A DNA stretch of 64,000 nt from Costus lasius (lineage: Eukaryota > Streptophyta > Magnoliopsida > Zingiberales > Costaceae): positions 17,754,735 through 17,818,734 of the forward strand of contig CM050449.1 of the NCBI GenBank assembly GCA_027563935.2. The letters are read 5' to 3'. Positions 22,101 to 33,633 of this stretch are shown in pieces. The position numbers and the translations under genes are program-made. Within the stretch, counting starts at the first letter, position 1. Each line of letters begins with the position of its first letter. Under the pieces are notes generated by a model that saw only the letters and a program-made list of their open reading frames with translations, was not told where the DNA came from and searched no databases.

Positions 22101-24152
22101 AATGATATTTTGGTATAATTAGATTGCATCTAATTTCTTAGTAGATGGAATCAATATATGTAGAGGTCTTGAATACAAGGTTATCAGGAATTAGGTAAGA
22201 ATACAAGGTTGTCAGGAATGGGAATAAGATCCTACCTAGGAACGATGGAGATAGAAGGATCGTAAAATCTTTCGCTCTTACAAAATCACCTAAACTATAT
22301 ATGTATTTAAAATATATTAATCTAATTAGAATTAAGAGTAAGATCAATATTCTAATATGTAATAAGTAATAAAAAATTACTATATATCTATCTAGTATCA
22401 TGTATTAAAGTTAAAATATATATATATATCAAACATTTTATACTATTATTCAAATGTATTAGTTGTATAGAGTAAAATTATTAAATTGAATATTTGTGAA
22501 GTGATGACAATAGAGACAAGTTAATAAAAGATAGATACAACAAAAATGTATAATGAAACTAGGAACAACTAAGACATGCAATGAAATGAAGACAACAAGA
22601 CAAACAAAATGGAAAATGATGTAGATAAAAATATATATGGTAATGATAATAAAAATGACAATGATAAGGATTACAAAGTTGATTTTGATAAATAGTCGAA
22701 GTAAACAAATATAATTATTTGACAACGATGAGCTTAAGTTGACATAATTAAAGATGAGAAAGTGCATTACATATCAATTTAAGGCTTTTAGCATAATAGT
22801 ATAATACCTCATGTTAGTTGCACATTGCACGTGGAAAAAAAGATAGTATAGTATTTAAGGTTTAGTGGGCTTACTACCATTCATTTGGACTTAACTATTT
22901 TAATAAATTAGGTCATTTTGCTATTTCGGCTTACCAAGTTAACAAATAAATTAGTACCGACTAAGGAATGGTTTTGGACATATGTTTGGGCTTGGGCTTG
23001 ATGAGGATGTAAGTCTTAAGTGGGGGAGATTATAATACCCCGGTTTAGTCTCACATGTGGAAGAAAAGATAGTAAAATATATATGGCTTAGTGGGTTTAG
23101 TACTATTTACTTAGGATTAAACATTTTAATAAATTGGATTATGTTTCATTTTGGCTATGGGTCCATTTGCTCGCAAGTCATAACAAATAGATATTGATTT
23201 TTAGTAAAATAGGAATCAAAATTTTCATTCTACCTATTAACTTAGAATCGTAACATCCTTCCTGATCCTAAGATTCGGTTTGTGGGATCATAGAATTCTA
23301 CTATATTTTAGATCCTATATTTGTTCCTGAACGATTTATCTAATTTGGATTATAGAATTATAAGATCCTAAGACCCAAAACACAGTTTTTACAAACTTGC
23401 TTATATACAATAATAATAATATCTTAATTTTTAACTTTTCACATAGTTTCCTTGTAGAATGCTGGCATTAATGTCTTCATTTGGGTGACTGATTTATGTG
23501 ATTATTCAATAGCCCATAGTGAACTCCCAAGTTTGGAAAGAAGAATGTATCATTTTCTCTACCAGGGTTTCCATTGGTGCTTCACTATCTCAACCTCGCT
23601 CCAAGCTTCATTCTATCAAATCATCCTGTCATGTGGTCATGTATGAAATCTAGGAAGAGATTGGAGCGCAAGGTAGTGTCAGTGTTCACGATTTTTATTT
23701 TTCATAATGGTGTGTTATAAAAATGTCATGCAGATGATAATGGCATTAGAAAACATTTTAATACAAAAGATTTACAAACTGAATAGGTCATTTCATTCTC
23801 GTTTCAGTTTTGTTTACTTGCATCCTAAGCATCATCTTTCCTTTTTCTTTCAATTGGGTACCAGAAAATAAGGAAGTTATGATAATTCTCAAGATCCTGG
23901 ATTGCCCCCGTCTTATTGTTAGCTTAGGGTATAGGATATTATCATAGTGAATAAAATAGACTGGAAACTAATAATGTTTTGGAACGCCAGGTCCATGATG
24001 AAGTAATACTTGAAGGACCAAAAGAGTCAGCCGAAGTCGCGAAGGCCATTGTCGTGGAATGCATGTCAAAGCCTTTCTATGGCAAAAACTTTCTTAAGGT
24101 TGACCTTTCTGTGGATGCCAAATGTGCAGATAACTGGTATGCAGCCAAGTAA
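10162..24152 (+). CDS. POP: plant organellar DNA polymerase, PolA family (5'-partial, last six exons)
   Basis: The visible exons are 10162-10254, 10358-10552, 11388-11480, 14299-14511, 15818-15907 and 23991-24152 (stop TAA). All junctions are phase 0 with GT and AG signals. They encode the 281 C-terminal residues of a bacterial Pol I-like enzyme that replicates and repairs mitochondrial and plastid DNA. Polymerase motif A is DYGQ/LELRILAH (residues 28-39, split by an intron). Motif B, the O-helix, is RRRAKMLNFSIAYGKT (103-118), with the conserved Lys, Phe and Tyr. Motif C is VHDEV (229-233). The protein ends NWYAAK, as plant POPs do. The 3'-5' exonuclease part and the exon that should encode GRLSAR...NLQ just before residue 1 are absent from 1-10161, so they lie upstream of the window or were lost. 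Whether it is POLIA or POLIB cannot be told. No frameshift is seen in the visible exons. Confidence 0.93.
12159..12316. mobile_element. CAAGG-family hAT-like MITE (158 bp) in a polymerase intron
   Basis: It starts CAAGGTTTTAAAAATC and ends CACTTTAAACCTTG. The flanks GTCATGAG (12151-12158) and ATCATGAG (12317-12324) match at 7 of 8 positions, a slightly aged hAT-type duplication. The core is rich in GGTACC/GGACCGGT. It sits in the third visible intron (11481-14298). The rest of that intron (about 12320-13440) is unidentified, moderately GC-rich sequence. Confidence 0.78.
15908..19326 (+). other. first part of the last polymerase intron, AT-rich
   Basis: This is the 5' portion of an 8083-bp intron (15908-23990). 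It is mostly AT- and T-rich intron sequence, with an (AT)n run at about 17220-17240 and a 39-bp tandem duplication at 18080-18157. From about 18480 the composition becomes more GC-rich and looks like decayed retroelement sequence. No host exon is seen. Confidence 0.6.
19327..22011 (+). mobile_element. small non-autonomous Gypsy-like LTR retrotransposon (2.7 kb)
   Basis: Direct terminal repeats lie at 19327-19507 (181 bp, TGTTATGGGCCC...CTTATCA) and 21853-22011 (159 bp, TGTTTCGGACCC...CCTATCA). A purine tract AAGAGGGGAGCAA abuts the 3' repeat, as in Gypsy elements, and is preceded by the common GAGGACAAGGCTAAA context. The roughly 2.3-kb interior has only broken open frames; a stretch at about 20640-20780 vaguely resembles gag. 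No clean target duplication was found. A CAAGG MITE is nested in it at 21293-21625. It lies inside the last polymerase intron. Confidence 0.65.
21293..21625. mobile_element. CAAGG-family hAT-like MITE (333 bp) nested in the LTR element
   Basis: The left end CAAGGATTGGAAAATCGGTCC and the inverse right end TAAGGATTATAAAACCGGTCC are near-perfect inverted repeats. The flanks TTTGATTT (21285-21292) and CTTGATTT (21626-21633) match at 7 of 8 positions. The interior includes repeated GGTACATACCGG motifs. It is nested within the interior of the LTR retrotransposon at 19327-22011. Confidence 0.78.
22175..23399. mobile_element. longer CAAGGTTGTC-ended hAT-like element, copy 1 (TRIM inside)
   Basis: This region is homologous, in inverse orientation, to the element at 31033-31804 of the Raf gene. 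The shared terminal part runs CAAGGTTGTCAGG then CCTACCTAGGAACGAT. Long AT-rich internal similarity follows, and the region ends GTTTTTACAAACTTG. The first 29 bp are tandemly repeated (22175 and 22204). The flanks CTTGAATA and CTTATATA match at 6 of 8 positions, a degraded hAT-type duplication. A 386-bp TRIM (22800-23185) interrupts it. No transposase frame is visible. Confidence 0.7.
22800..23185 (+). mobile_element. TRIM/SMART-type miniature LTR retrotransposon (386 bp)
   Basis: Two direct repeats, 22800-22944 (145 bp) and 23031-23185 (155 bp), both begin TATAATACC and end AACA. They share CACRTGTGGAARAAAAGATAG-like and TTTAATAAATT blocks. Only 86 bp separate them, ending with the purine tract AAGTGGGGGAGAT immediately before the second repeat. 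The 5-bp duplication AATAG occurs at 22795-22799 and 23186-23190. The related element at 31033-31804 lacks this block at the homologous point, so it acts as an empty site. The first dinucleotide is TA instead of the usual TG. Confidence 0.8.
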
Positions 24153-25502
24153 TTATGCATCTGACGCTAATTTTTGCTGCAAATCGACCCGAAGATGAGA
24201 GCACTAGCTTTCTTGGACAAAGGTTGTAGCAGCATTTCTTGCTGGTCTTGCGAGATCGAGGTCATGTATCCTTGTGTAAATGAACTTGGTTAGGAGCTAT
24301 GGAATGCCCATTATAAAATTAAATTTGTTTCTATTTCGCCTCTCTAGAATGTAAATTCCTCGTTATTTACAAGAAATGTTTCAATTTATTGCCAGAGCAT
24401 TGCCAATTTCTTGGTCAGTGATGCATGTCACCCAAAGATGCGTGCAAATTGCAATCCAGTTCTACAATGTGGATCGACTTGGTTTCTACTCGAAACTTTG
24501 GTCAGCTATGCTCTTGCTCGATTACACTATTTTGATGGTAGAATAAAACAAAGTAAACAACCCATTGAGCGGTTCCAGTTGAGCACTTATTTTTGTACAT
24601 CAGTTTAAGTAATTTTCCTTGCATCATTACTGAGAGTTAATTGGGAAAAGGTTGCACATTCTTGCAAGTTTTAGGAAGTGGATTCCTTAAGTTATGATGT
24701 TGTCCATTAGCTGAAAAATTTTGCAGGTCTCCTTGTTCCTATAAAAAGGAAATAGCTTCGCTTTTGGATGGCTTTTTTTTTCATCAGACAGGTGGCATTC
24801 CAAAAACCATACATTTTATAACATGCTGCATGCCCAATTGCTTAAGAATGAACAAAGTTATGAGTATCACCTCGAGATATTTAGCATGAGATTCAGAAAA
24901 GCAATATGAACGTACAAAAGTAAATTCTAATGGGAGTGATGACAAGTGAGGAGAGGAAAATAGAGCACTACATATAGTAAGTTCTACTTGAACAGTTGAA
25001 CTCCCAAGCATTTATGAGGTAGGTAGGCAGCCGTTTGCCTCATGTTCAAAATAATTCTTTAATTAAAATTAAAATAATTTGCCCTCAACTTTTTTTAATT
25101 TTTAATTTTAAATTTTAAATAATTAAATTTAAAATAACACATGGTAGAGCTTCGCAGCAGTAGCTGTCCAATCAGCGTTGCTGATTAAAAGTAAACACAT
25201 GGAGATCAGCAATCACCATCAGCTGTGTCCCCACAGGAAACAGCTGCCGACGACTCACGCTGATTAGTCTACATGGAATTTGAACATAGTCCAAAGCAGA
25301 CCACGGCTCAAAAGTCAACTCTTTTCAATGACTCCCCCGTACCTAATTTTCAACAGGTGAGAAGTGAACGGCTGGCCATTTAGATCATGTTAAGTTGGAC
25401 GAGGAGTTAAAATATAAACTGCAAAAGTATAAGAGAATAATTTTTAAAAAAATTATTTTTACATTGTTTAAAATAGTTAATCTTAAATTATAATTTAAAA
25501 TT

Positions 25503-25543
<41 letters not shown>

Positions 25544-26242
25544 TTACATGTAACCTCCCCCGGTTGGTAGTGGTAGTCCGACCGAGCTCCTCATTGCATG
25601 CCACTCCCACGTGGCCTTCCCCTTCTTCCTAAATATTTATTTTTTTTTATTTCTCGTCAAGCTCCATCCCATTTTAATATTCCACGCTACTGTCCAAGCA
25701 TTTGCAGCAGGAGGAGGAGGATCACGATCCACTCTTGGAAATAAATCCGCTCTTGGAAATTGGAAGTCCCCACAATCTGCATTTTGTCCCCGGACTCTAT
25801 TCAGATTAACGCAATTCGTAACTTGGCCAAATAAAAAAGTTGGAACAAGTTTGTGAAGGATTTTTAACAAGTGAGGGGGAGAATTGAGAGGTTCTCGTTC
25901 GGTTCCTTGCTTCTATGGCGTGGCAGTACTAAATATTAATATCAATTCAGAAAAAATTAGATGGGTACTTGTATTGTTCTTTGCTTAGGGCCTCTGCGAC
26001 TAAGGATTATTAGTACGCATTAAAAATCTCACCGCCTCACCGCCCCTTGCTTCAAGATTTGGTTTTTGGTTTGCAGAAAAGAGAAAAGGAGGGTCTTTTG
26101 GCTCGTAATCGAAGATAAAGGTGGGATTTTTAGGTGATATATACACATATATATACCCTGCAATGACGCTGTCTCTTCTTCTTCCTCCGCCGCTTCTTTG
26201 CTAGGGGTTTTCCGCCTCCGAAGTAGGTTTTTTTGGCCCTAA
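24153..26242. other. intergenic region, polymerase 3' flank and Raf 5' flank
   Basis: The first few hundred bases after 24152 are presumed polymerase 3' UTR; no canonical AATAAA was pinpointed. 25040-25140 and 25430-25545 are AT-only low complexity, including an (AT)n run at about 25506-25540. A TATA-like tract (GATATATACACATATATATA) at about 26134-26155 lies roughly 90 bp before the Raf start codon. Confidence 0.55.
26163..26204 (+). other. possible 13-codon uORF before the Raf-like kinase
   Basis: An ATG at 26163 opens a 13-codon frame that ends TAG at 26202-26204, 38 bp before the kinase ATG. It is translated as a leucine/proline-rich peptide. It matters only if transcription starts upstream of 26163. 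The TATA-like tract at about 26134-26155 would place the start close to or below this point, so it may not be in the mRNA. Confidence 0.3.
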
Positions 26243-29200
26243 ATGGCCGTGGATCACAGCTCAGTACCCAAGGATCTACGGGCCTCCGCCGCCCCTGGCC
26301 GGGTCCACCCTCCCTCTTACTGGGACCCCACCGCTCCCTCTCCCGGTGGGTCCTCATTCTTCTCCGCCGCTGCCGACCACCCCTCGCCCCGGAAGGTCAA
26401 GCTTCTCTGCAGCTTCGGCGGCCGGATCCTCCCTCGGCCTAGCGATGGCACTCTCCGGTACGCTGGCGGTCAAACGCGCATCATCTCCCTTAGGAAAGAC
26501 GTCACCTTTCTCGATTTTGCCGCCAAGATGGCGGAAGCGATGGGCGCGGCCGCCGTCGCCGTGAAGTACCAGCTTCCAGGCGAGGACCTTGACGCCCTCA
26601 TCTCGGTTTCTTGCCCTGAAGATCTCGTGAACATGATGGAGGAGTACGAAAAGCTCGCCGCCGCCTCCCCTGATGGCTCCTTTAAGCTCCGAGCTTTTCT
26701 CTTCTCCCCATCCGAGCTCGCCTCTGTAGAGTCCGTCCTACACCACGGTGCCATTGCCGACGCTGGTCAAAGGTATGTCGAGGCCATCAATGGATTCGGC
26801 GTCTTTGACGCCGCAAGATTGCGGAGGGATAGCGTCGCCAGCGCTACGTCCTCCGCTCAGACTTCTGAAGGCACCGGCTGCGGCGATGCCGTGGAAGATG
26901 TATCCGGAGAAGGTATGTCGCCCTCATTTCCCTCTCATGCAGTAGATTCAGAACACGATGCTTCAAGTTTGGTGTACGCCGGCTGTAGCAATCCCAATAT
27001 GCCCTCTGATGGCTATGTTGAAATTCAAGATCCCGCCGGTGTTTTGGCTCCAGGAATTGGTTTTCCTGATCAAAATCCTGCCTTGGCTCGGCCGGATCAG
27101 TCTCCCATGGCGCCGCCGTTCATTTCACCTTCTCATATGGATCCTCACCAGGTTCACTGTCTAACTCCCCAGCATCCGGTGGCGGGAGGGCTGCAACCGA
27201 TCAATGTAGCTCCTCTGACAATGCATTCCTACGTTCATGGTGCACTTCCAACTCCAAGTAATATAATGTCCCCAGCTTCTCAAGTTAATAGCTTGCAGAA
27301 AATCCAAGCTAGATTTGCCCCTAATTTGGATAACCAATACGGAGGAAAGGTTCCACAGACCGCTGGTGATCAGAACATGAAGGCTTTTCAACCTCTCTCG
27401 CAGCTTCCTCCTTTGCCTCCAAAACATCTTCAACCATATTTGCCACAACAGCAGTCTCCATCGAGATTAGAGGATTGCCTAATGTGCCAGAAAGCGCTTC
27501 CCCATGCTCATTCAGATTCTCTGGTACAGGAACATGATGTTAGATCTCTTGATAGCTTAGACAAAGCAAGCTCAATGTTTTATAGCCAGCGATCAGAGGA
27601 TATCACAAAGTACCGAGCTGCTCCCATGGCTACTGGAGCTTTGCCCAACAATATCCCTGATCTGAGTGCAGAGAGCATGAGCGCCGTAAGCCAATTCCCC
27701 GGTCCCCTTTTCTCTCATAATCCTGAGGGACAACCTGCCAACCTTGTTAACAAGGCAGCTATCCAATCTAGTGCATTTGAGATGATGATGCCAACCGGAG
27801 ATGGTTTATCAAATCAAAGCTTGTTGGGCTACACTTATGTCCAGGGACAATTTATGAATCCTTGGCTGCAACATCAGCATCTACAGCAACCACTTGTATG
27901 GAACGCATTGCAGCCTCCTCAGTATCTTGTTAAACAGGAAATGGTTCCTGGTTTGCCCAATGACGAATCTCTATTCTCACACCAGTTGCAGACAGGGCAG
28001 CCGCATAAATTGATGGTTAGACAAGAAGGTGTAGTGGATCCATCTGTATCTGGTTCATTTAAGAATGTTAATTTTCATAATTCTGAACCTACAGCCCATG
28101 ATTTTGTTCGTCAATTTACAGATAGCAGTGTTTTACCTATGACAAGCAGGATGGAGTCACTTCGTTTGAACCCATATGGGCCTTCTGAAACTTTTCATCA
28201 AGGAGTGCCTGCCTTATCCCAAGTAGATGCTCCAAATTATTTGGTTGTGGAGAATGATCACAATGTGAGGTCTCAGTTTCGAGATAACGCTCTCTTTATT
28301 GGTCATGACGGTGTGAATTGCAGATTTGTTCCTGAAGGAAATTATTCTAAGCCAATGGAGCAGCCGTCCGAGAATATCCAGTTGCAAAGTCGAAAAAATG
28401 TTGATGCTACTCAGGCTGTGAATATGACACAGAACCATGATCCATACCCTCACAATCTTGGTATGGCAATTGAGGGTTCCGTTCCATACCAAAACTTCCT
28501 TCAAATGCCTGTAGGATTTAACAATACCAACACTATTCCAGCTGCAGGCTTGCCAGTTGATTCTTCTCAATTGCATTCGACTGCGAAACACAATGATTTT
28601 ACTCCATCTCCAGGTAGCATTCCGTTGTCCAGTTTGAGCAACTCTAGAGAGCATGTTGAGAATTCTCATGATCAGATGCCCTCAGATGTAGGTTTTAGTG
28701 ATCAGTCCCCTTGGGAAGTTCTTGGGCATGCAAACATGCTGCCTCCAAAACCCAGCAGGATAGTCAGCAAGGAATCTGCTGTTACAAATGATTATTCTGC
28801 CGCAAACCATTTCACTAATGGGTCAGACATTGTTGCAATGCTAGAAGAAGGGAATCTTCACCATCCACCACATACTGTGGTGAAGGAATCACGACTTGAG
28901 CCTATTAATCTCACAAAAGGTTTGTTCTTTCATTTCAATTTACTATTTTTAGTTCACACTATGAATGTGATTATGGATCTAGTTTTCCTCACTTCTGGAC
29001 CAAAATAAAGTGTCTGAAGAGGAGCGCATCAAGCAACAACTGCAGGCTGTTGCTGAGGATGTTGCTGCAGCAGTTTTTCAGCCTTTCGAAACTTTTGAAA
29101 CAACTGATCTTCCTACTGAAGCCGATACTGAGACATGGAGTAATAAGGAAAGTACAGAGGTGGAGAAAGTTACTCCTGATGAAGAAGTTGAGGTATTAAG

Positions 29201-32200
29201 TAATTATTTGTGCTTCTTCCTTCCAACTTCATTTGCTCTTATATTTGTTACTACAAAATTTCAGGAATTTATGGATAACAAGTTGGATAAGGAAATTCCT
29301 AGTATCCAGCTAAATGAAGACATGGGCCATCTGCAGGTGCTTAACCAATTTTATGCACCCATCAGGGTTATGTATGGAGCAACTCCTTATTTCTGTTTCT
29401 CTGACTTAATCAGATAATACAAAATGGTGATCTCGAGGAACTGCAAGAACTCGGTTCTGGGACGTTTGGTACAGTTTTTCATGGAAAATGGAGGGGTTCT
29501 GATGTTGCAATAAAAAGAATCAACGACAGATGCTTTTCTGCAAAGAAATCAGAGGAAGAACGCATGGTATGCAGCTCAAATCCATTTGCTAATAGTTGTT
29601 TTTCTCATGAATTTCATACTTAGTTATGTGACATTACGTACCTTCAGAGGGCTGACTTTTGGAATGAGGCCCGCAAGCTTGCTGATCTGCATCATCCAAA
29701 TGTGGTAGCATTTTATGGTGTTGTTCTGGATGGTCCTGGAGGTTCTATTGCAACGGTGACAGAATACATGGTTAATGGTTCTCTTCGACAGGCCTTGCAG
29801 AGAAATGCTAAGTGTGTTCCTTCTTTCATGTCTCAAGCTCTTATGACTATATTATGTTAAATCAATCTTTTTTACATCATCAGATTGTCAATAGAATAAT
29901 AAGTGGATTGTCACTAATGTTGCCAGGGCATTTGACCTGCGTAAACGACTTGTGGTTGCCATGGATGTTGCATTTGGTATGGAATACTTGCATGCCAAGA
30001 ACATTATACACTTTGACATAAAAAGTGACAACTTACTTGTCAATTTGAGAGATCCTCAACGTCCTATATGCAAGGTATAATCTACACTAGGGATCCGAAA
30101 GGGACCTTATAATAGATTGCAGTTAATTCTATGGATGTTTCTTGTTCTCTCACTATCCAATCCTTTTCCTTGCAACAATCTTTATTCTAATTCTTTGTTC
30201 ATCATTTCTTGGATCTTTTTTTTTACAGGGAGCTATTTTGATTCCTTTTCTTTTGACCCTTGCAAAGACTTGGAGCATATAATTAGGCTTGATTCTCTTT
30301 GATTGTTATTGCAGCTCCTCATGATGCATTACGAATTATATTTAGAACTTATTGTGCATACACAAAACATTCACATCTAAAATAATGTTTCCATACTATA
30401 GGTCACCAGATAATAAAGCAATTTGTCTATTTCATTATCGAGTTTATGTTAATACTAATACTTCAAGCATTATGGAGCTAGGGCGCTTGAACGCTGTTTA
30501 ATGATAACCATATCATGTATCCAAGTGAAGCCGGTTTAAATGTATACATAAATGCACTTATGAATTTCTTTTATCAAGGACTGCCGGAAAACCTCACTGA
30601 TAATTCTTTCTTAGTTGCTTCTGCGCAACTCACATATTTAAGGGTCAACGCTAATGAAATTTGAAACAAACTATCCACATATATTCTACACATTCTCAGA
30701 CCTTACAGTTCTAATTCATTAGAACTCGAACAAAGGTTGCCCATTAGTGGGTTGTAGGCAGTGCAATACGAAGCATTATTGAAGGTTTCAAACTAGGTCT
30801 GAGCATTAAGATTGCGATAACTTTATTGGTTGCTTTAGATAGAATTGAGTGATGTGCACATTGTAAATTTGAGCCAAACATAGTATATGCTGGAGTGAAC
30901 TAGACTTAAAGCAGGAAATTGGCTAAGGTTAGGATAAAAACAGAAACTGGAATATGTTGCTTAACTAGTATGATTAGCCATCTATATAATGGTAGATGTG
31001 TAAGTGCTCTCTCTTCCTTTATTTCATCCGATCAAGGTTGTCAAAAATGCATTCTGGGTCTTAAGATCTTCCGATCCTACGACTCAATTTAGGCAAACCG
31101 TTCCAAAACAAATGTAGGATCTGAAATATGGTAGAATCTTACGATCCCACGATCTGGGTCTTGGGATCGGGTAGGATCTTAGGATCTCATCAATCCTACT
31201 TGATCATAAGTTAATAGGTAAAATAAGTTCATATTATACTAAAAATCAATAATCTATTATGTTAAAAGTTTTTAATTGATGTAATGTAATTTTTCGTCTT
31301 TAATGTCATTATTTATTTTTTTTACCAATATTCATCAACTTAAGCTCGTTATCATTTACAACTATATTTGTTTACTTTAATTATTTATTAGAATAAACTT
31401 TATATTATTTTTTATTGTCATTATAAATTTATAATGTATATCTTTATCTTCATCATTTTTTATGATTTTATTTATTGTCTCTTTGTTGTTTCTAGTTTAA
31501 TTCTACAGCTTTATTATATTCGTTTTCTATTAACTTATCTCCATCATCATCACCTCACAAATATTCAATTTCATTGTTTTATATTATACAATTAATACAT
31601 TTGAATAATAGTATATATATATATATATATAAAATTTATTACTTATTAAAATATTTTTTATACTCTTAAATCTAATTAGATAAATATATTTTTTAAAAAT
31701 TATATAGTTTAAATGATTTGGTAGGATCTTACGATCCGATTATACGTTCCGATTCTATAAAGCCTTTATCGTTCCTAGGTAGGATTTCGATCCTGACAAC
31801 CTTGCATCAGATGCTCGCTTTTCTGAATTTGACCAAATAATCTTTCCCACAATATAGTGTTCTTTGAAAAAATTGCTGGATACATTGAAAATTAAGCAGG
31901 TGAAGAAAGAGACACAAATAGTAGCTGCGTAGCTGATCATCCATTTTTTGTGATCGATTACATTTTACTGTAGATCATTATTTCCACCCGCATATCTACT
32001 GCAACCTAGCTTGTTTTGCTCAAACTACTCCTTTTTGTGCGCATATTCTCTTTTATATTGTTCATGGTAGCAACAGCTAACAAAGCTACTTGTCTGCATA
32101 TTATGTGGTCATTTCTGGTTATTGTCATAATACTTGTGTTTAGTTCCTCTCATAGTTTAAAATTACTAGTATGTACCAAATAGTAAGCTTAACCCCTACA

Positions 32201-33154
32201 ATCCAAGCCATAACTAATGCACAGATGCCCTCTATGCCTAGGTCTGGTGAAGCTGGTACACCATTGTACTGTGTTGGTGTGTCTGGTAGGCACTTGTCTG
32301 CATATTCTGTGGTCATCTCTGGTTATTGTCGAGATTTTTGTATTTAGTTTGGTCTATGGTTTTAAATACTAGTTCTTACTGAATGGTAAGCCTAGTCCCT
32401 ACCGGTAGACCACCCTATGCCTAGGTCCAACAAATAGCGAGTAGTACACCCAGCTGGCCAGCAATATGCAAGCCTGGCTGGTATACAAGTATTTATCAGT
32501 CTGAGAAATTACTTGTTCACAAGTTCAGGCCTACAGTTTGATGTTGCATTTCTGTCCTTGTCTGAACATGCATAGATTAAATTGCTCAATTAGCCAATTT
32601 TTGTCTTTCCAGGTTGGTGATTTGGGTTTGTCCAAGGTGAAATGTAAAACCCTGATTTCTGGTGGCATGAGGGGAACGCTTCCCTGGATGGCTCCAGAAC
32701 TTTTGTATGGCAATGACAGCCTTGTTTCTGAAAAGGTTCTGAAAGCTGCCTCAATCATCGTTATAAATAGATTTATGCTCCCTGGTTTCTGCTTACCTGC
32801 ATTTTTTCAGGTTGATGTGTTCTCGTTTGGTGTGGTAATGTGGGAGATGCTAACCGGAGAAGAACCATATGCAGACCTGCACTACGGCGCCATCATCGGT
32901 GAGCTCTCTGAATGCGTCGCCATAATCAAACTTCATTCATGTCATGATAGCTTGTTTCTGTGCCAGGTGGGATCCTGAGTAACACCTTGCGTCCTACTGT
33001 GCCCGAGTCCTGCGATCCCGAGTGGCGATCTCTGATGGAGCATTGCTGGTCTGCTGAACCATTGGAGAGGCCGAGCTTCACAGAGATTGCAAACAAGCTG
33101 CGATGCATGACTGCTGCACTCGCCCAGAAGGTGCAACCTCAGGCACACAAATGA
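26243..33154 (+). CDS. PB1-domain Raf-like MAPKKK (subgroup B4 type)
   Basis: The exons are 26243-28919, 29011-29192, 29265-29336, 29414-29566, 29648-29811, 29927-30074, 32613-32735, 32811-32898 and 32967-33154, encoding 1264 residues. A PB1 domain spans about 51-138, with the [12 protein letters not shown] acidic motif at 109-120. A long low-complexity Gln/Pro/Ser linker follows. The kinase domain (about 985-1255) has the P-loop GSGTFGTV (991-998), Lys1011 in VAIK, the catalytic loop HFDIKSDN (1111-1118), DLG (1135-1137) in place of DFG, and APE (1159-1161). Plant B4 Rafs act upstream of SnRK2 kinases in osmotic and ABA signalling; that role is family knowledge. The closest type I recall is Arabidopsis RAF42-like, not verified. 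The first ATG after the TATA-like tract that gives this frame is 26243. The 2.5-kb intron 6 holds an hAT-like element. Confidence 0.93.
31033..31804. mobile_element. CAAGGTTGTC-ended hAT-like element, copy 2 (772 bp), in Raf intron 6
   Basis: It has perfect 10-bp terminal inverted repeats, CAAGGTTGTC and GACAACCTTG. The flanks CATCCGAT (31025-31032) and CATCAGAT (31805-31812) match at 7 of 8 positions. Subterminal GGATCTTACGATCC-type motifs repeat at both ends, and the middle is AT-rich. It is homologous over its length, in inverse orientation, to the element at 22175-23399. It has no coding frame, so it is non-autonomous. Confidence 0.85.
32088..32403. repeat. local tandem duplication in Raf intron 6 (204-bp offset)
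   Basis: A block beginning ACTTGTCTGCATATT at 32088 recurs at 32292. It shares GTGGTCATYTCTGGTTATTG and further matches for about 110 bp with scattered substitutions. The sequence between and after the copies contains GGTACACC/CCGGTAG motifs of the CAAGG-family type. It is confined to intron sequence. Confidence 0.6.
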
Positions 33155-33633
33155 TCTCAGGGCGGCACTAATTTGGTCCTTGGAGCATATCAGCCGCCAT
33201 TAGATGTTTGAAACTTAGTTGTTTTCATAAGTTGCTAGCACTTTTGTGAAATTTGTGATGTAGCTTTGCAGATGCTGATTGTTCTATTGCTACTCCAGAA
33301 TTGCTCTTTCAATCTAATAGGAGCAGCGAGGTTAGTTAAATAATCAATTTACTTTAAAATAATGTGGATAAATGTTGCCCTCAATGAACACAAGAGGTTC
33401 TATGTTACCTTTTAGTTCAGGAGAAGAATTTGAGGCCTTAATCAGTTGAAGATTTTAAAGATATCCAATTGATTTCCATAAATAATCAATTTACTTGATC
33501 AGTTGAAGCAAATCTTGACTTACTTGAAAAGTGATTATGTATAGCCTTGTGGTGGTCTTAGGTGCTAGGGCGTAAGTTCTTATGTATTGTAACCCGTACC
33601 CAACTTGTCTCGTTTATAGTAGGTTCTAGGGCT

